A DNA stretch of 64,000 nucleotides from JADJPG01 sp964491875 (lineage in GTDB: Bacteria > Verrucomicrobiota > Verrucomicrobiia > Limisphaerales > JADJPG01), in contig CAZBIC010000017.1 of assembly GCA_964491875.1 (NCBI GenBank), positions 62,001 to 126,000 of the forward strand, read 5' to 3'. Shown here piece after piece: positions 1 through 8,430 of this stretch. The notes below the pieces were generated by a model. That model searched no databases and had not been told where the DNA came from. It worked only from the letters and a program-made list of their open reading frames with translations. Made by a program: the position numbers and the translations under genes. How positions within the stretch are numbered: the stretch's first letter is position 1; each line of letters starts with the position of its first letter.

Positions 1-384
1 GATGTGTTGCACCTGGTGAACCGCCCGGATGGCGTCATGCACGGCGCGCAAATCGAGCACCGACGGCCCGCATGGCAGATAGGTCACATCGGCGAGCAGC
101 AAGATGGTGCGCGTGACTTCCGATAGCCCGCCCGGCCCGTCCACCACCAGATGTTCGAACTCCGCCTGAATCCGCGGAACTTGATCGAGAATGTCGTCCG
201 GTGTTTGCAGCCGGAAGACTTTTAATTCCGAATCGATCTCCTGCAACCAAACTGAGGACGATTGCTGAACGTCGGAATCGACCAGCGCCACCTTCGCCCC
301 CTGTTCCTTCAGCCAGACCGTCAGATGCACGGCGAGGGTGGACTTGCCCACGCCTCCCTTCGAATTGGTCAGTGCATAAATCAT
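1..384 (-). CDS. parA: ParA-family partition ATPase (partial, runs off left edge)
   Basis: N-terminal 128 codons of a ParA/Soj-type Walker ATPase, which drives plasmid segregation together with a ParB-like partner and a centromere. Seen: deviant Walker A KGGVGKST at residues 9-16, the LVDSD(V)QQSS switch region near residue 40, and Walker B-like HLVVDGPGG near residue 85. The start is set by a strong AGGAGG Shine-Dalgarno at about 389-396. The gene is cut by the window edge, so any parB partner lies outside. It is transcribed divergently from the replication initiator, with palindromes and iterons between them, the usual plasmid maintenance layout. The absence of an N-terminal HTH suggests the short ParA type (type Ib). 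Family call firm; use in plasmid partition is inference from context. Confidence 0.9.
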   Translation of the reverse strand, partial: MIYALTNSKGGVGKSTLAVHLTVWLKEQGAKVALVDSDVQQSSSVWLQEIDSELKVFRLQTPDDILDQVPRIQAEFEHLVVDGPGGLSEVTRTILLLADVTYLPCGPSVLDLRAVHDAIRAVHQVQHI

Positions 385-449
385 TATTCTCCTCCTGTTT
401 TGAAAACCCCTGTCTGCTTCTTAACCTGCAAACATACATTCCCGCAAGA

Positions 450-533
450 GGGCAAGTTTGCCCGCCAGCAATCATGCTGACGTTCTGGCATGAACGATGG
501 CTGACATGCTGGCTTGCCAGCTTGCCAGCATGT
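450..533. promoter_or_regulatory. Palindrome cluster upstream of parA: candidate centromere (parS) or operator
   Basis: Two perfect inverted repeats lie directly upstream of parA. GGGCAA-GT-TTGCCC is at 450-463. A 10-bp-arm palindrome ACATGCTGGC / GCCAGCATGT is at 504-513 and 524-533, and its spacer itself contains GCCAGC. Related GCCAGCA and CATGCTG words recur between them (464-480, 486-512). Such clusters next to parA commonly serve as the partition site or the autoregulatory operator. The function is inferred from position only. The rest of 385-914 shows no convincing gene. Confidence 0.45.
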
Positions 534-914
534 TTGCAGGCATTCTTGTGGATTCGCCCAAAACGGGATCGATCATCGGACTGGACTTCGCGTTAAACGA
601 ACGGAGTTGAGTCAGGAGAGCCGAATTCCTTCAGATGCCAAGGTGGACTCAGGGGTTGGCATGATGAGCGGTCAGGGCGGAAATGCGGCCGTTCGGTGTT
701 TGCTCGTTCTGACGATGTCGGTTGCCATCTCGATGGCCGAAGGAGAATGGCAACGCATCACGGACAGTCGCGGTGTTGCGGCCAGTCTACCTTCACATTG
801 CATATTTGCCTGGGCACCGCGCGGGTTCGCGTTTGCGATTCGCAGCAGAAGATTCTTCCACGCACAGACTGTGAGCCTCTTTCCAGTGCATTCAAAAAAT
901 GATAGGAATTGGAG

Positions 915-1065
915 CACCGGGGGATGAGACAGTTTTCGTCCGGGGTTTGAGGCAGACCTGCCCCGGGGATTGAAGCATCATTTTACCGGGGAATGGGGCG
1001 GTTTTTACCGGGGAACGAGACAGGTGCTACCGGGCAATGAGCCATGTTTTACCGGGGTTTGAGGC
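915..1065 (+). repeat. Seven iterons at a 22-23 bp period: likely plasmid replication origin
   Basis: Seven directly repeated 16-bp units near consensus TACCGGGGAATGAGGC start at 915, 938, 961, 984, 1006, 1028 and 1050. The spacing is 23, 23, 23, 22, 22, 22 bp, about two helical turns, so all units face the same side of the DNA. The core CCGGG is present in every copy and the 3' half varies (ATGAGAC, TTTGAGGC, ATTGAAGC). The array ends about 120 bp before the replication initiator start, the classic arrangement of iteron-controlled theta plasmids. I saw no convincing DnaA box beside it. Confidence 0.85.
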
Positions 1066-1110
1066 AGGAAAAACGGCTGTAACGTGGCGAACCGACAGGG
1101 GATTTCGCTA

Positions 1111-1138
1111 GGTAACATCTAACTCTGCTTAGATAACC
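1111..1138. promoter_or_regulatory. Inverted repeat before repA: candidate repA operator
   Basis: ATCTAA-CTCTGC-TTAGAT (1117-1134) is a perfect 6-bp-arm inverted repeat, loosely extended by GGT/ACC flanks. It lies between the iterons and the repA start. Iteron initiators usually repress their own promoter through an inverted half-iteron-like site; this sequence is not obviously iteron-derived, so its role is uncertain. Confidence 0.35.
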
Positions 1139-1184
1139 CATAATGACAACAACCCGAAAGGGTGATGCTTTTTTGGAGGGAGGC

Positions 1185-2627
1185 ATGAAGGAAGGAGACA
1201 CGGAAGAATCGATTCCGGCCAGGCTGCCGGATGCCAAGGACGAAATGAACCTGGCTGAGTTTCCGCTCTGCGCGATTGCCGACCGGCTGTCGCCCGGTCA
1301 GAAAACCCTGGCGTTTGAAGACCGGACCTGGGATGCGCTGCGCGGGGAGATGATCACCCGCCGGCTGGTGATCACCGGGTCCGACGAGTACGGGCTGCCC
1401 ACCGCGCTCGATGACGAGATTTTGCTCGGCCTCATCCAGCTCTCCAAGATTCAGTCCTTCGCCAGCCGCAAAGTGAACTTCACCCGCTACCACCTGCTTC
1501 GTCTGTTGGGCTGGGGCGACGATCACAAAAGCTACCACCGGCTGGAGAAATCGCTCAACCGCTGGGTCGGGGTCACGCTCTATTACAAAAACGCCTGGTG
1601 GGACAAGGCCGGGCAGTGCTGGGCGGACGAAAAATTTCACGTTCTGGACAACGTTACCCTTCTGGATCGAGACCAGGTTCGCCGCCAGCGGCAGTCGGGA
1701 CGGCAGGCGCAACTGCCTTTGTCGAGCTTCGTGTGGAACGAGGTGATTTTCCGCAGCTTCCAGGCCGGGAATCTGAAGAGCATCGACTTTGATTTCTTCA
1801 AGGGCCTCCAGAGTTCGATTGCCAAACGGCTCTACCGTTTTCTCGACAAACGCTTCTTCCACCGCGCCCGCTGGGAATTCGACCTCAAAGAATTGTGTTG
1901 GGAACACATCGGCATGTCCCGCAACTACGACACGGCCAACCTCAAACGCAAACTGCAACCGGGCATCGACGAACTGGTGACCAGCGGTTTCCTCCGCCCG
2001 ATGACGGCGGCGGATCGTTTTCGCAAAGTGACCTCCGGCGAATGGCGCGCGGTGTTCGAGAAAGCCCGGACGGAGCTCGCGTCTTCGGTTCATCCCGACG
2101 CTCCGTCTTCAGAAGCCAGGCCGCTTCAGGAGGCTTTGATCGAGAGGGGAGTGACGCCAACCGCGGCCCGCGAGGTGGCGATGCATCATCCGTTGGAGCA
2201 GATTCGAACTCAACTGGAGGTGTTTGACTGGATGCTGGCCCGGCAGGACCAGAAAGTGTTGCGCAATCCCGCTGGTTTTCTGGTCGCCTCCATCAAGAGC
2301 GAATACATGCCGCCCAAAGGGTTTGTCAGTCGCGCGGAACAGGAGAGCCGGGCAGCAGCAATGGCGGCACGGAAACAGAAAGCCGAGGAACGAAAGCGCG
2401 CCGAGGAAGAGCGGGAGCGTCTGCGTCTCGAGGCACGACAGCAGGCCATCCAGAATTTCTGGGGAGCACTGTCGCCGGAAGAGAAGGTCCGGCTGGAATC
2501 CGAGGCCTTCAGTTCGGTCGAACCATTTCAGCGCGATCTCATCGTAGGCGAGGGGACGCTCGCCCGCGCCACCCGCCAGTCCATTCTCGACGCCTTCGCG
2601 CTGCGTATGTTGCAACAGGAATTGTGA
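1185..2627 (+). CDS. repA: Plasmid replication initiator, RepA (PF10134-like)
   Basis: Probable initiator binding the seven upstream iterons. The protein resembles the RPA/RepA initiators of proteobacterial plasmids. Its central part (about residues 60-300) carries the winged-helix-like blocks SFASRKVNFTRYHLLRLLGW, YHRLEKSLNRWVGVTLYYKN and FDLKELCWEHIG. The C-terminal 110 residues are a highly charged Lys/Glu/Arg/Ala coiled coil (for example AAMAARKQKAEERKRAEEER). The chosen ATG has GGAGGGAGG 1-9 nt upstream; an in-frame ATG 14 codons earlier (1143) has no ribosome site. Length (about 480 residues) is a little long for the family because of the coiled-coil tail. It is divergent from parA. The initiator role is supported by both sequence and iteron context. 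Confidence 0.8.
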   Translation: MKEGDTEESIPARLPDAKDEMNLAEFPLCAIADRLSPGQKTLAFEDRTWDALRGEMITRRLVITGSDEYGLPTALDDEILLGLIQLSKIQSFASRKVNFTRYHLLRLLGWGDDHKSYHRLEKSLNRWVGVTLYYKNAWWDKAGQCWADEKFHVLDNVTLLDRDQVRRQRQSGRQAQLPLSSFVWNEVIFRSFQAGNLKSIDFDFFKGLQSSIAKRLYRFLDKRFFHRARWEFDLKELCWEHIGMSRNYDTANLKRKLQPGIDELVTSGFLRPMTAADRFRKVTSGEWRAVFEKARTELASSVHPDAPSSEARPLQEALIERGVTPTAAREVAMHHPLEQIRTQLEVFDWMLARQDQKVLRNPAGFLVASIKSEYMPPKGFVSRAEQESRAAAMAARKQKAEERKRAEEERERLRLEARQQAIQNFWGALSPEEKVRLESEAFSSVEPFQRDLIVGEGTLARATRQSILDAFALRMLQQEL

Positions 2628-2733
2628 GCTGGCCATTCTCGTTGGATGCCGTCTCCTCCAATTGATGACGCGACGCGAGCGCAGTTGCATATCGCTCTGT
2701 AATTGTGTTACACTCTATCAGGAGGAGGTGGCC

Positions 2734-3594
2734 ATGTTAAATCCAACCAAACAGACAAAGGATCTGCATCTCGTTTCGATCCTTATTGGCAAAACTGCTG
2801 CCCATACACTGCTGGGCAAATATGGAACTTGGCAACATCTGGAAGAGGCGTCTCACGACGAGTTACTTCGTCTGGTAAGCAAAGACACGGCAATAGCTGT
2901 TCACTCACCCTGCCTCTTAAACAGTATCGGTTTGAGGGACGGTGGGCTGGTATTCAGAGGCAAAATTGACGATGGCGCCTTGCGAAAAATCATCACTGAG
3001 TATAAGACAATGCCAGATCTCGAAGCAGCTTCTTCCGAGGAACTGGTGGGACTCATAGGGCGCACCAATACGACGGTCGTTCGTGCCATGATTGTATTGG
3101 CCGAGAAAAGCAGGATCGGATTCCCGCCGGTTGCATCTCCAGCAGATATTGTCGAAAAGGCTCGGGCACAACATTGTGGAAGTTATCCCAACGAGGCCTA
3201 TGTTGCTCCATTGGATCGTCATTTGCGCTGTCCATTGATTAGGAAGATCGACGACGTCAATCTGGATCGCCTTCTTCTCGACCTGCCTGGATACACATCT
3301 GCGGTGACGCTGATCACTTTTCACCGGCACGACGACACGGTGCCCACGGCTGTCGAAGAATTCTATTTCAATGAATTCTTCACCAAAGCGCGTGCGATGA
3401 ACCTCCCTGTTATGGACTACATCGTCATCGACAGAAACTGGCAGTTTTTTTCATACCGGTTGCAACCTATGCCAGACAAGGATTTGCGAAATTCGCCACA
3501 GTACCCCAATGAACCAGATCCCTTTCGCTTCACTGAAATCAGCGAAGACTTGCGCATCTTTGTTGAAGGCATTGTTGGCAAACGGCCATCGTAG
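2734..3594 (+). CDS. RadC-like JAB/MPN-domain protein with degenerate active site
   Basis: 286 residues. The N-terminal half holds helix-hairpin-helix-like segments (LLGKYGTWQHLEEASHDELL and a second TMPDLEAASSEELVGLIG) as in RadC. The C-terminal half matches the end of the RadC MPN/JAB domain: VTLITFHRHDDTVPTA corresponds to the usual HNHPSGDPTPS block, and NLPVMDYIVIDRNWQFFSYR to the usual IPLLDHIIIG..YFSF block. The HxH pair of the metal site is kept, but the following S-x-x-x-D positions are not, so hydrolase activity is doubtful. Start chosen at the ATG preceded by GGAGGAGG (2721-2728); the frame is open for 24 codons upstream. RadC-like genes are common plasmid and phage cargo of unclear function. 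It converges on the STAND gene. Confidence 0.65.
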   Translation: MLNPTKQTKDLHLVSILIGKTAAHTLLGKYGTWQHLEEASHDELLRLVSKDTAIAVHSPCLLNSIGLRDGGLVFRGKIDDGALRKIITEYKTMPDLEAASSEELVGLIGRTNTTVVRAMIVLAEKSRIGFPPVASPADIVEKARAQHCGSYPNEAYVAPLDRHLRCPLIRKIDDVNLDRLLLDLPGYTSAVTLITFHRHDDTVPTAVEEFYFNEFFTKARAMNLPVMDYIVIDRNWQFFSYRLQPMPDKDLRNSPQYPNEPDPFRFTEISEDLRIFVEGIVGKRPS

Positions 3595-3659
3595 TGTTAA
3601 ACAATCGAACTGGCATTCACCAGATCGATCTCGATGTGGTTTGAACGAGACAATCGAAA

Positions 3660-6269
3660 TTAATCCGCCTTGATTCCTCGCAACCATGCCTGAATTTCGG
3701 CGCGCAGTCTGGGAAACTGTTCTTCATCGTGGGATTTGAGCATATTCTGCGCTTCGTTGATCGCCTCTTCCCGCTTCTTATCCGCGAGCAACACCTTGCA
3801 TCGATCTAGACGAATCTCTGCTGCGTATCCAAAAAGCTGCCAGCTCATTGCCAGTTCAAGCCCTTTATCGAGACTCTCGAGTGCAGGTTTCAATCTGCCT
3901 GCACGCAACTGAGCGAAACCCAACTTGCCAAGCGACACAGCCGCTTTCGTCCCTTGATCCATCTTGTGCGCCAGGTCAACTGCCCGTGTCAAACGTTGCT
4001 CGGCTTCCGCGTGCTCGTTCAAAAGACTTCGAGCCCATCCAAGTCCACGTTCGACGAGGTGAGAATAGTAGTTTCTTTCAAAAGTGAGATGCTTCGGTTT
4101 AAGAAGCTCTGCCATGAGCTCATAGCACTCGATAGCTTCTTTTGAGCAGGGCATCTTGCGTCGTAGAAAGGATTCTGCAAGGCCCTCGATGAGATACAGG
4201 TGCACCATCACCTCGGGTTCGCAATTATTGTGCTTGAGCTCCTTTAGGAGCTCGCTAAAGAACTCAGTTGCGTCACTGTCACCGTTGTCATTGAGCACCC
4301 AGCCGATTCCCCCTTTAATAAGGAGCAAGTCATTCCGCCACGCATCATCCTTAAGCGTAGATTCGTTCAAGTAACTCTCTGCTCTGAGGTAAAGTTGTTT
4401 GGCTTCGTGGTGTTTCCCCTGCCAGGCGCGCCCTACACCTAGGAGATGTGTGGCGAGTGCCAGAGCATGTTTGTTGGTCGCGTCGTCGGCGCAATCGAGC
4501 GCTTGTTCGGCCCATTCAACCGTTTGTTTGACCCGCAGACCGTAAAAGAGCACCCGGTGTGCGTCCTTTACGAAGCTGAGGCACATCTCCGGTTTATGGT
4601 CCGAAGCCCATTGAAATGCCGCTGCGATATTGACGAATTCCCTCGCGATACGTCCTTGCTCCAAAGACATCGATCGATTTCGACGTTGGGCTGCATTCTG
4701 GGCGACTTGAGTGAAGTAGTATTCTGCGTGCGCTTGCTCAAGGTGACTCCGTTGATTTTGTTTGAGCTTATTCTCAAGCAAGAACTTGCGATGCAGGTGT
4801 TCCAATCGATAGCGCCTCTGGTTCGGATCTAAATGAATGCAGCTCCAAGTGCGCAGCTTGCTCAAGATCCGAGCGGAAGAGGGGGGAAGACCGCCTGCCA
4901 CCGCCAATGCTGCTGCTGAATCGAAGTCTGACGGGAATACCGCCAGCTGTTTCCAGAATTGACGTTCGGGTGCAGACAACCCCGAGTATTTCAGTTCTAG
5001 GACACGCGCAAAGGGCGACAGCATTTGCCAGAGATCCTGGTTGAGAACCGCGAGGATTTCTTCGAACGAGACCTCGACTCGGAGATGGCCGACTATCTTC
5101 ATCAATTCGTTGATCGATCCTGGATTCCCACCCAGATCTCCCACCAATTGTGCGGCCTCTGCAGGTGTGATTCCCTGCTCCTCTCCGAGCAGAATGGCTA
5201 GTTCCTGCGCCTCTAGGGGTGCAAGCCCGCCAACCGCAATTGCATCGGTTGAATTGAATGAAACAGATCCATCGGACGTAACAATGACCCAGCTTGACTC
5301 CTCAGGAGGCATTAGCCAGGTGAGGTCCTGGGTTTCGTGGGCATCGAGAAGAATGACAAGCGATCTCCGCCCGCCGAGATGCTTGCGCCACCAGTCTCGT
5401 AGCGCTCCTTCGTCTTCCGGCAACGGGCCTCGCGTATATCGATGAACGATGGAAGAAAGAGCCTGCCGGACACCCGATTGATCATGGGCGAAACGATTGA
5501 GTTGCACTTCAATCCGCCCTCCGGGGAAATGCTGCTCGCCAAACTCCGCGGCGAGCTTTCGCGCAATCTCCTTCTTGCCGTTCCAGTAAGATCCAGTGAG
5601 GCGGAGGCGAACTGCGCGCTTGTGTTTCAGGCCGTCGGAGAAGATGTTGCGAGCGTGGTCCATTTCCCATCGTGGCTGGAAATGAGCAGTGGGAGAAAAG
5701 TTAGGCGCTGGCGCTTCGATGTTCCGGATCCGAGATGGCAGTATCTGAGCTTCTGAGAGTGCTCTGGCTATCCTCTGTCTCTTGTCGCCCTTTCCTTTGC
5801 TGGAGCCCCTGGCCGGAATCGACTCTGGGCAAAGGCCTGTGACAAACTCTTTCCACTTGGTCGAGTCCCACTTCCCTCCTTCCCCATAGAGCAACGTCAG
5901 ATGCTCCCTGTGCTTCGCGCGTTTGAAAGTTCTTAGCAAACAGTCCTTGAGACCTGTCCAGACACTGTGAGCGTTCTTCTGTCTGTTGGAAGGATTCAAT
6001 AAATCCCACAGGCGCGTGGCCAATTCCCTTAACCGATGCCGTTCACGACGAAGGCCAGCAGCGTCTCGCGGCGGGCTCCGACGTTTTAGCCAAGCCCATA
6101 AGTTCTGATCGGTGTTGCCGCCAATCCTGTATCCGAGCTTCGCCTCTCGCACGCAATCCAAGAACTTCCTCACGTCGTCTGCCTTGCTCATACAAAGAGC
6201 ACCATTCCACAGAGCCAGCGAGTGCGACAAGCCAACACTGTCGCCTTTGTCGTCCTTGTCGCCCTGCAA
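3660..6269 (-). CDS. STAND/NB-ARC-type NTPase with TPR repeats, degenerate P-loop
   Basis: Large signal-transduction NTPase of the STAND class. Domain order: an N-terminal about 200-residue helical region with no recognised effector; an NTPase core at about 215-420; a winged-helix-like linker; TPR/superhelical repeats from about 540 to the end. The core reads LTGSYWNGKKEIARKL where GxxxxGK[ST] is expected, so the P-loop Thr/Ser is Lys. Walker B is SLVILLDAH, followed by WVIVTSDGS (sensor-like) and the NB-ARC GLPL equivalent GGNPGSI. Family members act as SARP-like regulators or as NLR-like phage sensors. The isolated position beside a RadC-like gene fits accessory cargo. Start is a TTG with a GGAG upstream; an in-frame ATG lies 26 codons later (MSKADD). 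Function not assigned. Confidence 0.6.
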   Translation of the reverse strand: MQGDKDDKGDSVGLSHSLALWNGALCMSKADDVRKFLDCVREAKLGYRIGGNTDQNLWAWLKRRSPPRDAAGLRRERHRLRELATRLWDLLNPSNRQKNAHSVWTGLKDCLLRTFKRAKHREHLTLLYGEGGKWDSTKWKEFVTGLCPESIPARGSSKGKGDKRQRIARALSEAQILPSRIRNIEAPAPNFSPTAHFQPRWEMDHARNIFSDGLKHKRAVRLRLTGSYWNGKKEIARKLAAEFGEQHFPGGRIEVQLNRFAHDQSGVRQALSSIVHRYTRGPLPEDEGALRDWWRKHLGGRRSLVILLDAHETQDLTWLMPPEESSWVIVTSDGSVSFNSTDAIAVGGLAPLEAQELAILLGEEQGITPAEAAQLVGDLGGNPGSINELMKIVGHLRVEVSFEEILAVLNQDLWQMLSPFARVLELKYSGLSAPERQFWKQLAVFPSDFDSAAALAVAGGLPPSSARILSKLRTWSCIHLDPNQRRYRLEHLHRKFLLENKLKQNQRSHLEQAHAEYYFTQVAQNAAQRRNRSMSLEQGRIAREFVNIAAAFQWASDHKPEMCLSFVKDAHRVLFYGLRVKQTVEWAEQALDCADDATNKHALALATHLLGVGRAWQGKHHEAKQLYLRAESYLNESTLKDDAWRNDLLLIKGGIGWVLNDNGDSDATEFFSELLKELKHNNCEPEVMVHLYLIEGLAESFLRRKMPCSKEAIECYELMAELLKPKHLTFERNYYSHLVERGLGWARSLLNEHAEAEQRLTRAVDLAHKMDQGTKAAVSLGKLGFAQLRAGRLKPALESLDKGLELAMSWQLFGYAAEIRLDRCKVLLADKKREEAINEAQNMLKSHDEEQFPRLRAEIQAWLRGIKAD

Positions 6270-6361
6270 AATCCCATCTCCGGGCTATCCGTGTCCTTGC
6301 TGTCCTGCTTTCGGAAGTTCCGGAATCGAACTTGGGCCAGCAAGAACAACGGGCAAATGTT

Positions 6362-6853
6362 ATGAAGCTAACGAAAAAGCAGAACTTCGGCATCGGCACT
6401 CGCGCGCATCGCTTGTCAATCGACGATCACTTCGCTGCTGATTGGCAACAAAGTCAGCGCCAGATGGCGGCATTGGAAACCAAAGCTGGCCTGTTGGATG
6501 CCTCACCAAGCTGTCAGAGGGTCTGGTTCGAGTTTCGGATCACTCACCCTCGCCATCAAGTGCTCGAGGCCTTGGCAGTTCTGAACCGCCATGGCCTGAC
6601 GATCCAGAATTTCGCTGAACTCTCGAAAACGCACGGGGCGATGTCATTCGACCTTCGATTACGTCCAGTGCGGTATCAAGTTTCCCGAACTCGTGAGCCG
6701 GAAGCTGAAGATGCCCAGGGCGCGTCGGAAACATTGGGATCAAGCCGCCCTGGTTCGATCCAAAAAAGGATCGCTGTCAGATTCGCTAAAGGGACTTTCC
6801 GACGCTTGTCGGTGAAAATCCACCCGGCCACTCGATCCGCTGATCTCCCATAA
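6362..6853 (+). CDS. Hypothetical protein
   Basis: Open frame divergent from the STAND gene. Residues 1-110 (MKLTKKQNFGIG... to ...MSFDLRLRPV) look protein-like, with alternating helical and strand character. The Arg-rich remainder is less convincing and could be read-through past a frameshift, because another frame is also open there. No family recognised and no good ribosome site. The first in-frame ATG in this strand is ten codons upstream; MKLTKK was preferred. Confidence 0.3.
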   Translation: MKLTKKQNFGIGTRAHRLSIDDHFAADWQQSQRQMAALETKAGLLDASPSCQRVWFEFRITHPRHQVLEALAVLNRHGLTIQNFAELSKTHGAMSFDLRLRPVRYQVSRTREPEAEDAQGASETLGSSRPGSIQKRIAVRFAKGTFRRLSVKIHPATRSADLP

Positions 6854-6904
6854 GCCTGGCATCCAAGGTGTGTTCGCGACGATCTCCCCAAACCGATTTG
6901 AACA

Positions 6905-7195
6905 ATGAAACCAAAGTCTCCCTTGTTTACGGATGATCTCAAAGTGCTAATGAGCATCCCCGATGACAAGTTGCCGCCCTTAATGACGACGCGCCTGGTG
7001 TGCGCGAGATTCGGCATTCTGCAGCACTATGGCGCGGCGTTGGTTCGTGCTGGCCTCCGGCCCGTGGCATTCCCCCTCAGCGAAGCGGACGGATATTTCT
7101 GGAAGGACGATGTCCTGGCCGCCGCTCGTGACAAGGGCTTCTGCACCAAGCTCAGGCGAGAAATGAAAGCATCATGGGAGTCGGACAAAGGTTGA
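6905..7195 (+). CDS. Small hypothetical protein, possibly DNA-binding
   Basis: 96 residues, soluble. The middle (TRLVCARFGILQHYGAALVR) and the following FPLSEADGYFWKDDVLAA resemble the helix-turn-helix plus 'wing' of excisionase-like or plasmid helix-turn-helix proteins, but I cannot name a family. A rho-independent terminator follows 30 nt downstream, so it probably ends a short transcript separate from the next gene cluster. Confidence 0.45.
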   Translation: MKPKSPLFTDDLKVLMSIPDDKLPPLMTTRLVCARFGILQHYGAALVRAGLRPVAFPLSEADGYFWKDDVLAAARDKGFCTKLRREMKASWESDKG

Positions 7196-7221
7196 ATTGC
7201 CACCCGCGTCATCCACCTCAA

Positions 7222-7256
7222 TCCCACCAGCTTTCGGCTGGGGGGATTTTTCTTTT
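7222..7256 (+). terminator. Rho-independent terminator
   Basis: Stem TCCCaCCAGC / GCTGGgGGGA with a TTTC loop and one A-G mismatch, followed by ATTTTTCTTTT. It sits just after the 96-residue hypothetical gene and before the next gene run. Confidence 0.75.
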
Positions 7257-7509
7257 GGCTGTCACGATCCAGCTCACGAGCGGGTGGACGCCTGGCGATT
7301 TAGCAGCGTGGGGTTTGCTGCGTTGCCCTGGACTCCGACCTTTGGCCCGAATTCCGTCAGCGACTGCTGGCGACGCATCATCTCGCCGCCAGAGTGCTTC
7401 TGAAACGCAAATGACTTTAACTGCGTTATTCTGGGTTTAATTGGATATCTCTCAGGATCCCCGCCTCGTTGCAGCGGGCTACTTTCCTTCACGCAATTTT
7501 TTAGACTGC

Positions 7510-8430
7510 ATGAAAACCATCAACCCATCGATCAACGAGCAGTTCAAAACCACGGTCAACGTGGTACTCAAGTTTTCCCCGCTAATGACCATCCATGCTG
7601 TAATGAAGCGGGTCGTCTCGTTGTGGCGGCTATTCTATGCCAAAGAATTTTCGCGAATTGCGCAGGAGAATGAAATCCTCGATCGGACGCGCGCCCGCAC
7701 GGTCGCAAAAATCGAGAAACTCCAGCGCCAGCTCGACAGCGACGAGATTCCTCTATACCTGAGCGGCAAGACCTCCTTTGCGCCCCCGTGCGGGTTCTGG
7801 GGGCGACTGGTGTTCTTCATTCTGCTTGCGGTCGCTTTGACGACCGCGGTTTTGGAGGCCGTAAACTTCGCTTGGTATCTCCGCTTTTTTACTCAAAGTT
7901 TTCTGTTGGGCCTGGCTTTTGCCATCCCCGTTTTCTGCGTGGCTGTCGCAGAAGGGGCTTATCTGCTCATCATGAAGGCAAGTGAGCCCACGCGCAAAGT
8001 CGTCGCGTCTGCGGTGGCGCTCTTGGTCCTCCTTTCAGGTGTTGGCTATGTGGTTTGTTCACTGGCCAGTAGCGACGGTTCGATGGCGTCTGTATTCGCC
8101 GATCAGGCTGCATCCTTCTCGCTCGACTCGTGGCGCATGGCCTTTCAGATGGGCGCTTCAATCGGGATCTCCACGCTTTGCCTGCACGCGGCGTTTTCCT
8201 TGGGATCATTAACTCCGACCCTGAGTCCCCTCCGAGCTGAAAGGGAGGCCGAATTGAAGGCGCTCCACGACGATCTAGACCGCCTTGACCGCGCTCTCGG
8301 TGAATCACGAGGAGACCAGGGCGAAATCGAAGCCATCAAGGATGACACCATTCTTTCCTGCTCCGAAAAACATGAACAACTCCAAGCTCTGCGCGAGGAG
8401 ATCGAGAAAGTCCTGAAAGAACCTCTATGA
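7510..8430 (+). CDS. Inner-membrane protein with flanking coiled coils
   Basis: About 306 residues from the chosen ATG (an in-frame TTG at 7441 is an alternative; neither has a clear ribosome site). Order: a helical N-terminal segment with a coiled coil (RTRARTVAKIEKLQRQLDSD); four hydrophobic segments (LVFFILLAVALTTAVLEAV, FLLGLAFAIPVFCVAVAEGA, VVASAVALLVLLSGVGYVVC, and a shorter one near MGASIGISTLCLHAAFSLG); a long Glu/Lys/Asp coiled coil to the end. No family recognised. The last codon overlaps the next gene by 4 bp, so the two are translationally coupled and probably work together at the membrane. First gene of a long same-strand run ending in a transfer ATPase. Confidence 0.7.
   Translation: MKTINPSINEQFKTTVNVVLKFSPLMTIHAVMKRVVSLWRLFYAKEFSRIAQENEILDRTRARTVAKIEKLQRQLDSDEIPLYLSGKTSFAPPCGFWGRLVFFILLAVALTTAVLEAVNFAWYLRFFTQSFLLGLAFAIPVFCVAVAEGAYLLIMKASEPTRKVVASAVALLVLLSGVGYVVCSLASSDGSMASVFADQAASFSLDSWRMAFQMGASIGISTLCLHAAFSLGSLTPTLSPLRAEREAELKALHDDLDRLDRALGESRGDQGEIEAIKDDTILSCSEKHEQLQALREEIEKVLKEPL

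Noticed and set aside
531..560. DnaA box near TTGTGGATT (about 546-554).
   Set aside because: Differs from the consensus at two or more positions and stands alone.
514..927. 137-codon open frame between parA and the iterons.
   Set aside because: Composition is not protein-like, it has no ribosome site and it overlaps the palindrome and iteron region.
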